Source of the DNA: Erysipelothrix urinaevulpis
GTDB lineage: Bacteria > Bacillota_I > Bacilli_A > Erysipelotrichales > Erysipelotrichaceae
NCBI RefSeq assembly: GCF_009828835.1
Contig: NZ_WTTB01000002.1
Location: forward strand, 270,937 to 334,936
Length of the DNA stretch: 64,000 nt
Reading direction: 5' to 3'
Position 1 is the stretch's first letter; each line of letters opens with the position of its first letter. The translations under genes and the position numbers were made by a program. Below, in pieces: positions 1 to 8,651 of the stretch. The notes beneath the pieces were generated by a model. It was not told the DNA's origin and did no database searches. It saw only the letters and a program-made list of their open reading frames with translations.

Positions 1-574
1 TTTCACTAAACAAAGGTGTATTTTTCTTTTCTTCTTTTTCAGCTTCCTCTTCAGCTTTTTTTAATTCCTCAGCTTTTTCCGGATCATTTTTAGCATTTTG
101 TTTCTCTTCTTCTTCCCTTTGGCCCCCCGAACTTGGTCCGCCTGTCCCTGGTTTTGTTGGTTTAGGGTCTGGATTTGGTTTCGGTTTTGGTGGTTGAACA
201 TTATCAGGGACATTTACCCGAAAATGGCTTGTAAATTCATCACTTTTGGTGCCATTACTTATTTTTCCTCTTAATGTTATTGTAGCCTCTCCTGGTTTAT
301 TTGCTCGAATATTAATTGTCGTAGATGAATTAAACGTTACTACATTTCCACCGTTATAATCTGATCCTCCAGTGATTGAAACTACAGAATTATTAGAACT
401 TGAGACAGTTCCTTGAATACCATAGTTCGAATCTGTAACATAAAACGTTACATTACCATTTGAGTTTATTTTTAGTGACGAAGTACCTTTTGCATTAACT
501 GAAGCCGAAAACACGGTAAATACAGTGCTAATTAATAACACGAGAACTATAATTATTGATTTTGTTTTTTTCAT
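1..574 (-). CDS. Secreted protein with Pro-rich linker and charged tail, C-terminus cut by window edge
   Basis: An open frame on the minus strand starts at an ATG at 574, preceded by a good ribosome site (AAGGAG, 5 nt spacing), and runs off the left edge, leaving 191 codons. The first ~27 residues are a signal peptide. Residues ~28-122 are Ser/Thr/Asn/Gly-rich and beta-like, possibly an Ig-like (Big-type) fold. Next come a Pro/Lys linker (PKPKPNPDPKP), a Gly-rich turn and a Glu/Lys/Ala-rich stretch. It starts 8 bp after the dockerin hydrolase ends, so the two are almost certainly one operon and probably act together outside the cell. I do not recognise the family. A cohesin or surface anchor could lie beyond the edge, but none is seen. 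Confidence 0.75.
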   Translation of the reverse strand, partial: MKKTKSIIIVLVLLISTVFTVFSASVNAKGTSSLKINSNGNVTFYVTDSNYGIQGTVSSSNNSVVSITGGSDYNGGNVVTFNSSTTINIRANKPGEATITLRGKISNGTKSDEFTSHFRVNVPDNVQPPKPKPNPDPKPTKPGTGGPSSGGQREEEEKQNAKNDPEKAEELKKAEEEAEKEEKKNTPLFSE

Positions 575-582
575 AAGACTCC

Positions 583-2880
583 TTATCTATTTAGGTTAAT
601 TTTTCCTAACATATGGTTTTTAATTTGCATCAAATCAGATATATCAATCAAACCGTCCTCGTTTGTATCAGCGTTATTATAGTATTTTTTATCCAACAGT
701 TTTTTTCCTAACATATGATTTTTCACTTGCATTAAATCAGTTATATCAATAACTTTATCACCATTCACATCACCTTTAAGATGTTTATCGGGATCTGTTG
801 GTATTTCTGGTTTAGTCTTGCTTACATAGTCTGCATGGACATACCCTACTTTGTTATTAGGAAGTTCTATTTCATACCAAGACGCATTGTATTTAATCGC
901 CATAATTTTGTCACCATGATTTAATGTAGAAACAATGGCCGATGATGTATTGGCTTGCTCACGGACATTTAAATAAGCAACATTATCTGGTAAATCAATG
1001 TAATGAACTGTTTTGTTTTCAACAGGTTTTCCTGGGTCTTTATCTGTTACACTTGCTTTTGGAACATAACCGAAAAGCCCTTTGTAGGAGACTTTAACCC
1101 AACCGTTTGTTGAGTCCCAAGCATCAACCTTTGTTCCTTTTGGAATTGTCATTAAGGTTCGGCTGTTTGATTGCCATACTGACTTCATCGCTGTATTGGA
1201 ACTTAGATAATACTGTTTTTTAGTGTTTGATGTTGAGACGCGTGGTGAATTTATTGTTCCTTTTTTCTGAGTACCACTATCAGCCTTTTTAAGTTGTGAT
1301 GTTAAGATATAACCGAATTCTTTGGTTAAATCACCTTCAACATAGTTTGTATCAAAATCTAATACTGCTTTTCCATTGAGGACAGATGTATAGAGATTTG
1401 TTTTTGTATAGTTACCAGATTTCCCTAGATTCACAATCATTTGTTTTGTTAATGGGGAACCTTCTGTTTTATACCATTCACTACTATTTGAAGCATTCTT
1501 ATAAACCGGTGTTTTTGTGCGGTCTGGGGTCATATTGAGCTCGTAAGCGTTGTAATCTTTAAACCCTAATAGTTTATCGGCAGAGTAGGCATGACCTGCT
1601 ACTTTCTCCCCATAATAAGGATCTGATGCATACAGAACAGTAATTCCTGAATCTTTGTTTCCAAAACTTGGACCATAATGAAAACTAAATCCTGGTCGAG
1701 TATAGTTTTTCAAGTGGACACCAGCCTGTTCTGAAATTGAATCAAAGACACTATCATATTCCTTAGCATTATCAGGATTACTATCGACTGCACCGTAGCC
1801 AAATAGATTATTATATTTGTTTGCGATATTTGATTGTGCCCAGTCCGATTCATGAATGGCTTGAGCAAACAGTAGCAATGGATTAATACCGTATTTATCA
1901 CCAGCATCTCTAAAGCTTTGTTCTTTATTTGTGATGGCTGTTGATGTCTTTCCATTGATACTCATAACTTTATTAAAGTCATCGCCGTTATAATTAGAAC
2001 GAGACTTAATGGGTAACCATTGGTAATAGGCATAAAATTCTTTACCCTTAGCGACTTCTTGTTTCAAATCAAGGTCTTTGTAGAAACGAATACCATCCGC
2101 AGAATAATACTTCCCTTCAGGTAGCCAGTCAGGTGCTAAAGCATAACGCAAACCACTGTGACCAAGTGAAGGATGTGTTCTTCGATAATGAAGACTTAAT
2201 TCACGATAGCCATTGCTATCTTTTTGGACACGATATTCAACAGGCGATACGACCATTGAGTAAGGTTTTTCAGGATTACTGCCATAGTAAGTCTCATTTC
2301 CACCCATTCTAAACGAAACTTGCTTTTCAACATAAAGCATTGGAATAATATCACCTTTATCTGCTTCCATGTAACCTTCTTTACCAGCAAGTTCAATATG
2401 AAAAATCATTCGATTACTATAGATTTCTGTCCCGTAGTATTGCATAAGATAATGTGATGCAACATACGTACTTCCGTTTGCTAATGCTTTATCACGATAA
2501 TAATTCATCGTCACTCCATGATTTGACTTTGAACCCTTCCGATAAGGATAGGTTTGAACATATCCACGATCAGCTGCAACTATTTTTTCTGGACTTAAAC
2601 TTTTCGTTGACTTTACAACATAGTTCGCTTCTTTTTTGCTTAATTCTTTCATTTTATTATTTGCAGTATTAAAATTAGTACTTGTTAATAAACTTGGTCC
2701 ATACGTTATTTTTTTTGTACTTGCATTATAATTAAGTTTATGAACAGAGTAACTGGCTCCTTTGTCATCAACAAAAGCCGCAACATTACTTTTTCCAATC
2801 AATGTCCCTACCATTAGTGTCAAAGCAATAACAAAAAGGAAACTTGTCTTCGCTGCTTTTTTGAATGTTATTTTATTCAA
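583..2880 (-). CDS. Secreted glucosaminidase with SH3b domains and C-terminal dockerin
   Basis: 765 aa. Residues 1-35 are a signal peptide. Residues ~35-320 form an N-terminal region of unknown type. A glucosaminidase (PF01832-type) domain lies at ~325-450, with the likely catalytic Glu344 in QAIHESDW. Two SH3b-like domains follow (~555-615 and ~635-695). The end (~702-765) is a type I dockerin with both calcium loops intact (DVNGDKVIDITDL and DTNEDGLIDISDL), each followed by the same MLGK helix end. The enzyme should cut peptidoglycan glycan strands or host glycans, and the dockerin should tether it to a cohesin. The start is TTG, six bases after a GAGGT ribosome site; no better ATG exists. 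The secreted gene 8 bp downstream is probably co-transcribed. Confidence 0.88.
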   Translation of the reverse strand: MNKITFKKAAKTSFLFVIALTLMVGTLIGKSNVAAFVDDKGASYSVHKLNYNASTKKITYGPSLLTSTNFNTANNKMKELSKKEANYVVKSTKSLSPEKIVAADRGYVQTYPYRKGSKSNHGVTMNYYRDKALANGSTYVASHYLMQYYGTEIYSNRMIFHIELAGKEGYMEADKGDIIPMLYVEKQVSFRMGGNETYYGSNPEKPYSMVVSPVEYRVQKDSNGYRELSLHYRRTHPSLGHSGLRYALAPDWLPEGKYYSADGIRFYKDLDLKQEVAKGKEFYAYYQWLPIKSRSNYNGDDFNKVMSINGKTSTAITNKEQSFRDAGDKYGINPLLLFAQAIHESDWAQSNIANKYNNLFGYGAVDSNPDNAKEYDSVFDSISEQAGVHLKNYTRPGFSFHYGPSFGNKDSGITVLYASDPYYGEKVAGHAYSADKLLGFKDYNAYELNMTPDRTKTPVYKNASNSSEWYKTEGSPLTKQMIVNLGKSGNYTKTNLYTSVLNGKAVLDFDTNYVEGDLTKEFGYILTSQLKKADSGTQKKGTINSPRVSTSNTKKQYYLSSNTAMKSVWQSNSRTLMTIPKGTKVDAWDSTNGWVKVSYKGLFGYVPKASVTDKDPGKPVENKTVHYIDLPDNVAYLNVREQANTSSAIVSTLNHGDKIMAIKYNASWYEIELPNNKVGYVHADYVSKTKPEIPTDPDKHLKGDVNGDKVIDITDLMQVKNHMLGKKLLDKKYYNNADTNEDGLIDISDLMQIKNHMLGKINLNR

Positions 2881-3137
2881 ATGAATACCTCTTTTCCCAA
2901 TAAAGTCATAGTATATATGAGTTAATTCTTTTGTGTTTGAAATAGTCTTAAAACTGATAGTTTATGTCTAAATTGTACCTATAATCATTATAAAGCATCA
3001 AATGGGCTTTGTAAAACATTTACATTCTTCATTTGTATCTTTTTGGCGCTTTAAAAATAAAATAGTTTGAAAGTCGAATTAATACCTTTAATTTTAATTG
3101 GTTTATGGTATCATTAAAAAGATTGGAGTATAAAAAA

Positions 3138-3797
3138 ATGTCAAATATTAAAGAAACAGCAAAACAAAAATTAAAATTATCTTTTGGCGAAGAAGTTGCG
3201 AATTCAACAAGCCATGGTCTCATGTCACTTTTAGCACTTTTCGCTTTACCATATGTCGCCGTCAAAGCCTACCTTAGTGGTGGAGTTTTACTATCAGCAT
3301 CAAGTTCAATCTTTGTGATTTCTATTTTTATGATGTTTTTAGGTTCTACACTTTACCATGCAATGGCCTTTGACACACAGCATAAATTTGTATTTAGAAT
3401 TTTAGATCATATCTTTATTTATGTTGCAATTGCTGGCACCTATACGCCTATTGCTTTATATGCAATTGGAGGTAAATTAGGATGGTTTATTGTCATTGTT
3501 CAGTGGTTAATGGTTCTATTTGGTATTCTTTATAAATCATTGTCACGAAAATCCATTCCGACAATATCAGTCACAATCTATTTGGTTATGGGGTGGATGG
3601 CTGTATTGCTCATTCCAAGTCTAATTAAAAATACGAGCTCGCTTTTCTTGGCATTAATCGTCTTAGGTGGCGTGTTGTACAGCATTGGAACTTGGTTTTA
3701 TATGCGACAAGAAAGACCTTATTATCATACTGTATGGCATTTATTTATTAATCTTGCCGCTACGGCTCATTTCATCGCCATTGTCTTTGTGATGTAG
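3138..3797 (+). CDS. Hemolysin III / TrhA family membrane protein
   Basis: 219 aa with seven predicted membrane segments. It has the PAQR/HlyIII hallmarks: ANSTSHG near residue 27, STLYHA in the second helix, the DH pair in RILDHIFIYVAIAGTYTP, and the closing YHTVWHLFINLAATAHF. These His/Asp/Ser residues are the likely metal site of the CREST superfamily. Bacterial members (YqfA/TrhA) affect membrane energetics and fatty-acid balance; the hemolysin name is historical. The ATG at 3138 has GGAG nine bases upstream, while the in-frame start 11 codons earlier has no ribosome site. It is a single gene closed by its own terminator. Confidence 0.9.
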   Translation: MSNIKETAKQKLKLSFGEEVANSTSHGLMSLLALFALPYVAVKAYLSGGVLLSASSSIFVISIFMMFLGSTLYHAMAFDTQHKFVFRILDHIFIYVAIAGTYTPIALYAIGGKLGWFIVIVQWLMVLFGILYKSLSRKSIPTISVTIYLVMGWMAVLLIPSLIKNTSSLFLALIVLGGVLYSIGTWFYMRQERPYYHTVWHLFINLAATAHFIAIVFVM

Positions 3798-3819
3798 ACC
3801 AAACATATACTTTCTTCTA

Positions 3820-3847
3820 AAAGTGCTGACTTTAGCACTTTTTTTGT
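3820..3847 (+). terminator. Terminator of the HlyIII gene
   Basis: Hairpin AAAGTGCT / AGCACTTT with a short loop, ending in a run of seven T, 23 bp after the stop codon. Confidence 0.85.
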
Positions 3848-3850
3848 TTG

Positions 3851-3879
3851 AAAAAACACTGCGTTTTAAACGCAGTGTC
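3851..3879 (-). terminator. Terminator of the deoxypentose salvage operon
   Basis: On the minus strand, ACACTGCG / CGCAGTGT encloses a 7-nt AT loop and is followed by six T, 3 bp after the DeoR stop codon. It closes the operon and faces the HlyIII terminator. Confidence 0.87.
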
Positions 3880-3882
3880 AAT

Positions 3883-4662
3883 TTATTCATAGTTTGTGAA
3901 GGCATCATTGTCAATATATCGAATCGATAATTCATTCAATTTGTCTTTCCATTCTTGGGGAAGACTATTATCTGTGATGATTGTATCCACTCGATCAAGA
4001 TTTGCTAAATGGACAAATGACACTTTATCAAATTTAGAGTGATCTGCGACAATTATTTTCTCAGCGCCACGATTCAAAACAGTCCGATTCAACATCACAA
4101 TATCCTCATCAATATCTGTAAAACCAGCCTTAATGTCCATCGATTTGGGTGAAATGAAAACCTTGTCAAAATGATAACGCTCAACTTGTTGAATTGCATT
4201 CGGTCCCACAAAACTTCTATTTTGAGACAAATAGTTTCCACCAATTCCTACAAGATCAATTGTTTTACTACTACTAAGAAAATGAAGAATATCAATTGAA
4301 TTTGTCACTACAATTAGATTTTCATTAAGAATTGACTCGGCAATACTCAATGAGGTTGTCGATGAATCTAAAAATATACAGTCACCTGAATTAAGGTTTT
4401 TTCGCACTCGTCGGGCAATGATTTCCTTATTTTCCTTGAAGATTGTTCTTAGAACAGTATTGTCGACATAACTTTGAACTCGATTTGATAAAACAGCACC
4501 ACCATGAATTTTATCCAAAAAACCCTCTTTTTCTAAATCATTTAAATCACGTCTAATCGTTTCTTCACTCACATTAAACTGTTTTGATAATTTTGAAACG
4601 TGGACTGTCTTTTTCTCTAATAAAATCGACTTTATCATTTCTCTTCTGGTAATTTGTAACAT
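3883..4662 (-). CDS. DeoR-family regulator of the 5-deoxypentose salvage operon
   Basis: 259 aa. The N-terminal HTH of the DeoR family (RREMIKSILLEKKTVHVSKL, then FNVSEETIRRDL) spans residues ~6-57. A C-terminal DeoRC sugar-phosphate sensing domain follows, with FLDSSTT and the usual VVTNS motif. The ATG at 4662 has AAGGAGG seven bases upstream; a TTG two codons earlier is less likely. It is the last gene of the operon, so it probably reports on pathway phosphosugars and controls the promoter near 10.8 kb, where two direct repeats lie. A weak internal promoter (TATACT near 4690) may give it some independent expression. Family is sure, ligand inferred. Confidence 0.88.
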   Translation of the reverse strand: MLQITRREMIKSILLEKKTVHVSKLSKQFNVSEETIRRDLNDLEKEGFLDKIHGGAVLSNRVQSYVDNTVLRTIFKENKEIIARRVRKNLNSGDCIFLDSSTTSLSIAESILNENLIVVTNSIDILHFLSSSKTIDLVGIGGNYLSQNRSFVGPNAIQQVERYHFDKVFISPKSMDIKAGFTDIDEDIVMLNRTVLNRGAEKIIVADHSKFDKVSFVHLANLDRVDTIITDNSLPQEWKDKLNELSIRYIDNDAFTNYE

Positions 4663-4724
4663 GAACAATCCTCCTTCTAACTCTTATAGTATAGCATTAA
4701 TACAGTAGAAGATGAATGCTCCTC

Positions 4725-5765
4725 CTATTTGAAATAACTATCTAAATCAAAGGGTGAAAATATTCCTTTTTCAGTAATCACACCGCTACAAAATTGTGGA
4801 GGCGTAATATCGAATGCTGGATAGTATGCTTTCACACCATCCATTGTAGCTTTTTTACCTAAATGAGTCAGTACATCGTTATGATCTCTTTCTTCAATTT
4901 CAATGGTTTCAAGATCTTTATGGATGGTACTTGGGGCTCCCGTAACATAATAAGGGATGCCATGATAATGTGCTAAGACAGCAATTTGAAATGTTCCAAC
5001 TTTATTAATAACATGACCATCTTGAGTTATCATATCAGATGCAGATGTAAATAAATCAACCTTCTTTTCTTTCATAATATAACCTGGCATATTATCGGTA
5101 ATGACATGAACATCAAATCCCATATCATTGATTACACTTGCTGTTAATCGAGCACCTTGTAAATAAGGTCGTGTTTCAGGTGTTATAAATTTAACATCTT
5201 CTTTTCCTTGTAACTTCAAATGTCGACATAACATCCCCACAATCGTTTCTGCAAAACATTGGGTCATAACTGTTCCGCCTTTAGGAACCTTCGTTGCTAA
5301 TTGCTCTCCCATTTTCTCAATCCTGGAATAGCGACCACTTACTTCTTCAATCGCGTATTCTTTAACAAGTTCAATTAGAGCATCATGATTGTGCCAGTCA
5401 TTTTCAATTACTTTTGCATATGATTGGTCAACAATATTTTTCATCCTGCTTGATGTTGTTGGACGGGCATTCGCAATTGCATCTGCTGCTTCACGCATAA
5501 AAGCAATGGTTTCTTTTTTATCTAAGTTTTTTATTTTACATTCATGCGCAGCAAGGACCATTCCCATCGATGCAGCAAGATAGGGTCCACCACTTTGTGT
5601 TACCATGTCTTGAATCGCTTTCACCACATCATGATGAGTATGACAAACAACATATTCAGTTTCCATCGGATAAATTCTTCGATCTAAAATTCGAACGACA
5701 CCATCTTCAAACCACGCAACATTTTCGAACTGCAAAATAAAAGCTAAATCTTTATCAACTCTCAT
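4725..5765 (-). CDS. drdI: MtnA/eIF2B-like aldose-1-phosphate isomerase (5-deoxyribose-1-P or methylthioribose-1-P)
   Basis: 346 aa, the usual length for the MtnA / eIF-2B alpha family. Conserved stretches include ARPTTSS, ETRPYLQGARLTA and the final CSGVITEKGIFSP. The two catalytic residues of MtnA-type isomerases are present: a Cys at ~170 (VMTQCF) and an Asp at ~244 (TSASDM). Flanking residues differ from classical MtnA, which fits the 5-deoxyribose (DrdI) branch. The enzyme would open the ring of the 1-phosphate and yield the ketose 1-phosphate used by the aldolase encoded upstream. It lies 2 bp after the kinase gene, so coupling is tight. Whether the substrate is deoxyribose, methylthioribose or both cannot be read from sequence. 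Confidence 0.85.
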   Translation of the reverse strand: MRVDKDLAFILQFENVAWFEDGVVRILDRRIYPMETEYVVCHTHHDVVKAIQDMVTQSGGPYLAASMGMVLAAHECKIKNLDKKETIAFMREAADAIANARPTTSSRMKNIVDQSYAKVIENDWHNHDALIELVKEYAIEEVSGRYSRIEKMGEQLATKVPKGGTVMTQCFAETIVGMLCRHLKLQGKEDVKFITPETRPYLQGARLTASVINDMGFDVHVITDNMPGYIMKEKKVDLFTSASDMITQDGHVINKVGTFQIAVLAHYHGIPYYVTGAPSTIHKDLETIEIEERDHNDVLTHLGKKATMDGVKAYYPAFDITPPQFCSGVITEKGIFSPFDLDSYFK

Positions 5766-5767
5766 CT

Positions 5768-6964
5768 TTACACCTGCACACTTTCATTTATAATTGACGT
5801 AAAATCATTACCTACTTGGATTTTATCACGATTTAAGATAAGGTCTTTACCGATTGATAGTATTGATCGTTCTATCTCAGCAATTTTCTCATGGTCTTGT
5901 ACTCGATCTAAATCCCAAACCTTAGCAACACCAACAGTTCTTCGAATCATCTCTGTTCCAGCATAACCGGCGGTATCACTCATTATTTTTTCTAGATAAT
6001 AATCTTTAAAGTCACTATTGTTGAACATATAAGTCGTTACATCTTTTTCATATTCATTGTGATAAATCACAATAAACTCATCGATCATTTCTTTGATTGA
6101 ATCAAGCAACCATTCTTGATAGTTTTCATGTTCACTCTTATTTTCATATTTAGAAACGACATACGAAATTGTTAAACTTGCTATAACATTACCAATGTCA
6201 TATCCCATCGGTCCATAAAATGAAAACTCTGGGTCAAATACTTTGAAATCATCATGACTTATAAAAATTGAACCTGAATGGAGATCACCATGAATCATAG
6301 ACTCCGTGTTATTCATAAATTGATTTTTTAATTTTGCTACTTCTAATTTAAGTTTGTCATTTTTGTATAGTTCCTTTGTAACGAAATCTTCATTCGATGC
6401 ATGATAACGATTTAATTTTTGATTATTTAAATAAGGCTCTGTAAAAACTAATCGCTCAGAGATCTCACACATATCAACATTCACCAAGTGACCTGCCAAA
6501 TTCTTTTTTTCTTCCTCATCCATCACTAAATCAGTTGTTTTAAATAGTACATCATACAGAAAACGACTTAGTTTTTTTGCAAGATGTGGATAGGTTTTAT
6601 ATTCTTTTAATCCTTCACGTAGCACATCAAAACTTGATAAATCTTCCATAATAATACAATTCATATCCGAAGAATAATGATAAACTACCGGTACAGAACC
6701 AGGGCTTAATTGGTTTTGTCTTGTTAAAATTTCATATTCTATTTCATTTCGCTTCGTTGATAACTCTCGTGTGTCTGAATCTCGAATAAAGCTATTTGCG
6801 AATTTAACAATAACCGAATGGTCTTCATCATTCACCCGATAGATATAGTTAACATTGCCATCCCCCACTTCACTAATCTCAAGTTTGGCGTCCTTAGGGA
6901 AAATTGATGTGTTTTCCTCAACTAATTGTAATAATTTTGTTTCTAATTCAATATTTTTACTCAT
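5768..6964 (-). CDS. drdK: S-methyl-5-thioribose / 5-deoxyribose kinase (MtnK family)
   Basis: 398 aa, the normal MtnK length, with a kinase-like APH fold. Visible motifs are the N-terminal nucleotide loop (VGDGNVNYIYRV), the catalytic HGDLHSGSIF (His225, Asp227) and the metal-binding DPEFSFYGPMGYDIGN, which is diagnostic for methylthioribose kinases. It would phosphorylate the anomeric oxygen of 5-methylthioribose or 5-deoxyribose with ATP. Its start overlaps the GNAT stop by 4 bp and its stop is 2 bp from the isomerase, so kinase and isomerase are adjacent steps in one transcript. Free sugar is the substrate, so a nucleosidase elsewhere must release it. Confidence 0.9.
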   Translation of the reverse strand: MSKNIELETKLLQLVEENTSIFPKDAKLEISEVGDGNVNYIYRVNDEDHSVIVKFANSFIRDSDTRELSTKRNEIEYEILTRQNQLSPGSVPVVYHYSSDMNCIIMEDLSSFDVLREGLKEYKTYPHLAKKLSRFLYDVLFKTTDLVMDEEEKKNLAGHLVNVDMCEISERLVFTEPYLNNQKLNRYHASNEDFVTKELYKNDKLKLEVAKLKNQFMNNTESMIHGDLHSGSIFISHDDFKVFDPEFSFYGPMGYDIGNVIASLTISYVVSKYENKSEHENYQEWLLDSIKEMIDEFIVIYHNEYEKDVTTYMFNNSDFKDYYLEKIMSDTAGYAGTEMIRRTVGVAKVWDLDRVQDHEKIAEIERSILSIGKDLILNRDKIQVGNDFTSIINESVQV

Positions 6965-7464
6965 TTTTCCTCCTTATTTTTAAGCATTAATCCCATATAA
7001 TAAACGTCTTCATACGTTCCATTCACAATCGTATCTTCTTTAAAGTCACCTTCTATCACAAAACCAAGCTTTTTGTATAACTGCACAGCTGGTGTATTAG
7101 ACTGTAATACTGTTAAATCAAGTTTATGTAAATCAAGCCATTTATCGCCAATTTCAATGATTTCCTTCATTAGATGATAACCTATTTTCTTACGATAATG
7201 ATCTGGATGCACTGCGATTGAAATTTGAGCTTTATGTTTTTTTCGAACATTTTTACTCAATCGCAATTGTGCATAAGCTATAGCTTTACCATCAACAACG
7301 GCAAGTGTATTAAACTTGTTTTTTCCCTCAAAGTACGCCTGAGTCTCTGCCTCAGATTCATAAGGCATCGACAATAAATTAGGGTAGACATCCTTACATG
7401 TTCTTACTTTATTGAGATCTTTAGAATATTCATTTGAGTAAGGAACAATTGTGAATTCATTCAT
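6961..7464 (-). CDS. GNAT N-acetyltransferase inside the salvage operon
   Basis: 167 aa with a complete GNAT fold: beta-4 AQISIAVHPDHYRKKIGYHL carries the acetyl-CoA pyrophosphate loop in degenerate form (HPDHYRKKIGYHL for R/QxxGxG/A), followed by TVLQSNTPAVQLYKKLGF, the usual C-terminal signature. It overlaps the kinase by 4 bp and starts 2 bp after the dehydrogenase, so it is translated as part of the pathway. No acetylation step is known in the DHAP shunt; it might detoxify a side product or modify one of the enzymes. That role is a guess; the family call is firm. Confidence 0.82.
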   Translation of the reverse strand: MNEFTIVPYSNEYSKDLNKVRTCKDVYPNLLSMPYESEAETQAYFEGKNKFNTLAVVDGKAIAYAQLRLSKNVRKKHKAQISIAVHPDHYRKKIGYHLMKEIIEIGDKWLDLHKLDLTVLQSNTPAVQLYKKLGFVIEGDFKEDTIVNGTYEDVYYMGLMLKNKEEK

Positions 7465-7466
7465 AT

Positions 7467-8609
7467 TCAGTACACTCTTTCGTATATCTCAAGTATCTCT
7501 TTTTTTGTCGGCTGGATTGGATTTCTTGGTAAATTACCATCCTCCAGTGCTTTATCAGCAAGTATATCTAGACCATCTATACTTACACCCAATTCATTTA
7601 ACGGGGTCTTTGTTTTTACCCTGATAGACAATTCATTCACTTTTTCAATGAGATAAACTGCTTTTTCTGATGTTGTCATCATTAATCCTGGATATAAGTA
7701 ATCGGTAATTTCAGCATACTCAGCTTCAACTTTTTTATTATTATAAACCATGACTTCAGGTAGTAAAATTGCATTGCATAAACCATGCGGAAGATTATAA
7801 ACGCCACCCAGCGCATGAGCCATCGAATGCACAAGTCCCAACCCAGCATTAGCAAAAGCAATTCCTGCAAGTGTTTGTGCATAGATCATATTATCTCTTG
7901 CTTCAACATTTTTACCATTTTCACAAGCTTCTACCAAGTTTTCAAAAACCAGTTTGATTGCTGATAAGGACAACTCTTTTGTTAAACGATATGCACCCAC
8001 CGATACATAACTTTCAATCGCATGAGTTAGTGCGTCCATTCCCGTTGATGCTGTAATTGATGCTGGCAAATTAATCATCATATCTGCATCATTAAAGGAG
8101 CAATACGGTAAGGCATTGATATCTTTAAAGATAAGCTTTTCTTGTTTATCTGGATCTGATATCAAATATGCTCGTGATATTTCACTCGCAGTCCCTGCTG
8201 TTGTATTCACTAAAAATGTTAAAGGTGCAGGGTGATTCGATTGATTAAATCCTTCATAATCCTTAATATCGCCACCATTACTTGCTAATATCCCTACTGC
8301 TTTTGAACAATCGTTGGGTGAACCACCACCAACTCCAACAATGAAATCACAAGCATAGTCATGATAAAGTGCAGTTGCTTCATTGACATTGGTAATGGTT
8401 GGATTTGGGTGTACATTATCATAAACAACATATGCAATATTATGATTTTCTAAACTTGTATAAACGCCATTTAAGACACCTAATTTGTTTAGATTTTCAT
8501 CCGTAATAATTAATGCTTTCTTAAGTTTTTTTTCTTTTGCCATTTCACCCAGTAATGAAATACATCCTGAACCAAATTTATTAATCGCTGGTAATACAAG
8601 TTCTTTCAT
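7467..8609 (-). CDS. Iron-type (group III) alcohol dehydrogenase, FucO-like
   Basis: 380 aa, normal for the family. The NAD site reads GVGGGSPNDCSK, and the metal site is formed by MDALTHAIES, then HSMAHALGG and HGLCNAI. Group III dehydrogenases like FucO reduce small aldehydes. Here the aldolase would release acetaldehyde (from 5-deoxyribose) or methylthioacetaldehyde (from methylthioribose), so ethanol or 2-methylthioethanol is the expected product, with NADH reoxidised. The ATG at 8609 follows AAGGAGG directly and matches the family N-terminus (MKELVLPAINKFG); an ATG six codons earlier lacks a ribosome site. Confidence 0.9.
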   Translation of the reverse strand: MKELVLPAINKFGSGCISLLGEMAKEKKLKKALIITDENLNKLGVLNGVYTSLENHNIAYVVYDNVHPNPTITNVNEATALYHDYACDFIVGVGGGSPNDCSKAVGILASNGGDIKDYEGFNQSNHPAPLTFLVNTTAGTASEISRAYLISDPDKQEKLIFKDINALPYCSFNDADMMINLPASITASTGMDALTHAIESYVSVGAYRLTKELSLSAIKLVFENLVEACENGKNVEARDNMIYAQTLAGIAFANAGLGLVHSMAHALGGVYNLPHGLCNAILLPEVMVYNNKKVEAEYAEITDYLYPGLMMTTSEKAVYLIEKVNELSIRVKTKTPLNELGVSIDGLDILADKALEDGNLPRNPIQPTKKEILEIYERVY

Positions 8610-8627
8610 AGTTCCTCCTTGAATCAT

Positions 8628-8651
8628 AAAGGTAGCATTAAGCTACCTTTT
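8628..8651 (-). terminator. Hairpin between aldolase and dehydrogenase genes
   Basis: A 9-bp perfect stem (AAAGGTAGC / GCTACCTTT, 4-5 nt loop) contains the aldolase stop codon and ends just before the dehydrogenase ribosome site. Only three T follow, so it is more likely a partial attenuator or mRNA-stability element than a full terminator. Confidence 0.5.

Noticed and set aside
1710..1955. Many short open frames on the opposite strand of the hydrolase and other genes
   Set aside because: They overlap well-supported genes in another frame, lack ribosome sites and show no protein features; they are shadows.
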